NCBI GenBank assembly: GCA_021157585.1
Contig: JAGGWH010000160.1
Coordinates: 1-44,930 of the forward strand
Length of the DNA stretch: 44,930 nucleotides
Direction: 5' to 3'
Source of the DNA: Bacteroidales bacterium
Lineage (GTDB): Bacteria; Bacteroidota; Bacteroidia; Bacteroidales; UBA12170
Positions 42,867 to 44,930 of this stretch are shown here, one piece after another. Under the pieces are notes generated by a model. That model searched no databases. It was not told the origin of the DNA and saw only the letters and a program-made list of their open reading frames with translations. Position 1 is the first letter of the stretch, and each line of letters begins with the position of its first letter. The position numbers and the translations under genes are program-made.

Positions 42867-44789
42867 TTATATATTAATGCCGTTTTCGGCTTCTTCTATA
42901 TCATCAGAGTATTGTTCAATTAATCTGTAATTTTTAATATAAAGGCTAGGGGTTAAACCTGTAATTATTTTAAATGTTTGGTAAAAACCAGAGCGGGATT
43001 TGAAGCCAACTTCACTGGCAATCCCTTCCATACTATAGTGTTTAAATTCCTCAGATACCAGCATTTTTCTAGCTTTGTCAATCCGGTGTTTATTAAGGAG
43101 GCTTCTTAGATTACTATTAAAATGATTATTTACAATAGCTGATAAGTAGGAGGTGTTTGTTTCTAGTTCTTCTGCTAAGCTTGAGAGTGATATATTGGAA
43201 TTTTTAAATATTTCATCTGTATACAAAAGCTTTTTCAGCTTTTGAATAATGACATCTTCATTCTTAATGTTTTCGTGTTTAGCTTTTCTTGTTGGTCTTA
43301 TTTCGCATTCATGCAATTGATGATTTAATTTATCGAGTTCTATATTTTTCTTAACCAGATTAACGTATGATTCTTGTGTTTGTTTAAGTCGTTTTCTAAT
43401 TATGATAGCAGAAAAAATACTTATAACTAAGGCGATTGTTATACTAATAACAGTTATTGAAAGTTGTTTACTCTTTTCTTTTTCTATTATGTTATTAGAA
43501 ACTAATTCGTTTATTCGGGTTCTATGAATATAATAATCAGATTCAATTCTCAACTCTGCTAGTTTGTTATCATTTGTTTCTGTAATAAGTTTAGTATATT
43601 TAATATAAGAAGAATCAAGATATGCCACGGCCGCAGCATAATCCTCAATTTTGATACATACATTGGACAGCTGTTTATACAAGTTTACTAACCTATTCTT
43701 ATTATCCATATCTTTAGTAAGCCTTATAGCATTTTGTAGGTATATTTTAGCTGAGTCATTTACATTCATCTTTATATAGCAATTGGCTAGCCTTATACTT
43801 GATTGATATACATAATTGTATGCATCTATCTTCTTTGATATTTGCATGGATTTTTGGGCATAAGCATAGGATTGTGGAATACTATCCAGCTCAAAATAGG
43901 TAGAACTTAAACTAAGTAGGTTGTATACATATCCGTAGGTGGTAAAGTAATCTTTATATTTGTAAGCATCAAGTAAATAACTTAAAGCCTTTTTTGGATA
44001 ACCTGCATCACGATAGGCATTGCCTGTATTAATTAAGTTATTTCCAATACGTCTTTGTATCCTAGATCTTCTAGCCATACTATTTGCCAAATGAAAATAC
44101 TCGAAATAGTTTGTGTCTGATTCTATAAATGCAGCCATTCGCCCCATTTGAATTAATTTATAGGAGGCCATGTTGTAATCGTTTTTTTCGAGAGCGTAAT
44201 TATAGAGTTGTAATGATAACTCCATAGCTTTTTGGTATTCTTTCAGGTATTCATAGTTTTCTGCCATTATACGAAGACAATTTATTCGTTCAGCAGTGTC
44301 TTTTTGCATTATAGGTAAGTCTAAAAGTTCTAAAAAAGTCTCATTTGATTTTTTTTTCTTACCTACCATCCGATAAGCATCTCCTAATTCTATTTTAAGG
44401 TATTTATAGGCTCTTGGATTATTTTGCTTACTTGTAAGTTTTAAAGCTTGTTCAAAAGTTTTAATAGCTAAATCGATTTGATTTAGACTCGCCTGAATAT
44501 ATCCAATTTCATATAACCAAATGATATTACGTGCTTTATTAAGAGAATCATCTTGGCTTTGATATTCTTTTAAAAGTAGGTTATAATACTTAAGCAATGT
44601 ATCCTGATTATATGAGTAGCTTTTTGCTCCAAGGTTTAATTTCTGAACAAATAATTTTCCAAGCTTGGCACTTGCATAGAAATCTTGCCTACGCTGCGCT
44701 AGTTTGCCCTGTGAAAATGTAATTGTAGGAAACAGGAGCAATAAAATAATCGTAAGATGTGAAATAACAAATCTGAGTTGAATTTTCAA
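42867..44789 (-). CDS. TPR sensor protein with C-terminal AraC-type HTH
   Basis: This is a 640-aa membrane-bound regulator. A signal peptide or anchor (about 1-26) leads to a ~380-residue periplasmic region of TPR-type helical repeats, for example YEIGYIQASLNQIDLAIKTF. Another membrane helix follows (about 443-465, LSITVISITIALVISIFSAI). A short coiled coil leads into a cytosolic AraC-family DNA-binding domain (about 530-635). Its strings LSSLAEELETNTSYLSAIVN and GIASEVGFKSRSGFYQTFK are both HTH units. It lacks a kinase or receiver domain, so a signal would pass directly across the membrane. This design is common in Bacteroidota. It lies 205 nt upstream of the C10-peptidase gene on the same strand and may control it. 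Confidence 0.88.
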   Translation of the reverse strand: MKIQLRFVISHLTIILLLLFPTITFSQGKLAQRRQDFYASAKLGKLFVQKLNLGAKSYSYNQDTLLKYYNLLLKEYQSQDDSLNKARNIIWLYEIGYIQASLNQIDLAIKTFEQALKLTSKQNNPRAYKYLKIELGDAYRMVGKKKKSNETFLELLDLPIMQKDTAERINCLRIMAENYEYLKEYQKAMELSLQLYNYALEKNDYNMASYKLIQMGRMAAFIESDTNYFEYFHLANSMARRSRIQRRIGNNLINTGNAYRDAGYPKKALSYLLDAYKYKDYFTTYGYVYNLLSLSSTYFELDSIPQSYAYAQKSMQISKKIDAYNYVYQSSIRLANCYIKMNVNDSAKIYLQNAIRLTKDMDNKNRLVNLYKQLSNVCIKIEDYAAAVAYLDSSYIKYTKLITETNDNKLAELRIESDYYIHRTRINELVSNNIIEKEKSKQLSITVISITIALVISIFSAIIIRKRLKQTQESYVNLVKKNIELDKLNHQLHECEIRPTRKAKHENIKNEDVIIQKLKKLLYTDEIFKNSNISLSSLAEELETNTSYLSAIVNNHFNSNLRSLLNKHRIDKARKMLVSEEFKHYSMEGIASEVGFKSRSGFYQTFKIITGLTPSLYIKNYRLIEQYSDDIEEAENGINI

Positions 44790-44930
44790 AATGAAGAAAT
44801 TAAATGCCTATTGATATTTAATGTCTGATAAAGTTACAATATATTAATAGATAAGCCAAAGTATTTTTTGTATATATTTTAATCAGAACTCCGTATAATA
44901 AATAATTGAAACTACAACTTGTTTAGTATA

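Overview
The window looks like chromosomal DNA of an AT-rich Bacteroidota, most likely from the Bacteroidales/Marinilabiliales side of the phylum. Four things point there: promoters of the TAnnTTTG (-7) type, some with a TTG/TTTG (-33) element; a short (287 aa) primary sigma factor without region 1.1; a secreted C10-type peptidase ending in a type IX secretion (T9SS) sorting domain; and a TPR-TM-AraC regulator. A hydF gene ([FeFe]-hydrogenase maturation) suggests an anaerobic or fermentative lifestyle. No rRNA, tRNA, CRISPR array, insertion sequence or phage gene was recognised.

Layout. 1-11.9 kb is mostly housekeeping: the 3' end of aroA, uvrA, yidC, a YjjG-type HAD phosphatase, rpe, the primary sigma factor, pnp, rpsO, and a LysM + amidase_3 cell-wall hydrolase. 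The hydrolase is divergent from a beta-barrel protein with two C-terminal SPOR domains (12.0-13.6 kb). A mixed-signature phosphofructokinase follows. Next comes an exported DUF4214 + tectonin-type repeat protein whose 3' half is built from near-identical 222-bp units. 16.8-23.5 kb is a seven-gene exporter operon (tetR-tolC-hlyD-two ATPases-two permeases) behind a clear promoter/operator. 23.7-29.9 kb holds a DUF456 membrane protein, an orphan methyl-accepting chemotaxis protein, a LolD-type ATPase, hydF, an SDR and a flavin reductase-like protein. 30.0-32.4 kb is a compact aroD-aroE-aroC cluster.

The most interesting segment is 32.6-34.1 kb. It is a tightly coupled three-gene unit: a ~191 aa putative toxin, an HTH antitoxin with an extra C-terminal segment, and a SecB-like protein. 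The gene order is that of toxin-antitoxin-chaperone (TAC) systems such as Rv1955-Rv1956-Rv1957 of Mycobacterium tuberculosis. After it come a SulP-STAS anion transporter, an SLC45-like MFS sugar transporter and a BaiN/HI0933-type flavoprotein. The window closes with a lipoprotein, a large T9SS-secreted C10-peptidase-like protein and the TPR-AraC regulator that may control it.

Several apparent open-frame starts were moved downstream to the ATG that matches the family N-terminus or signal peptide (pfkA, the toxin, the antitoxin, the DUF456 protein, the BaiN-like protein and the C10 peptidase).
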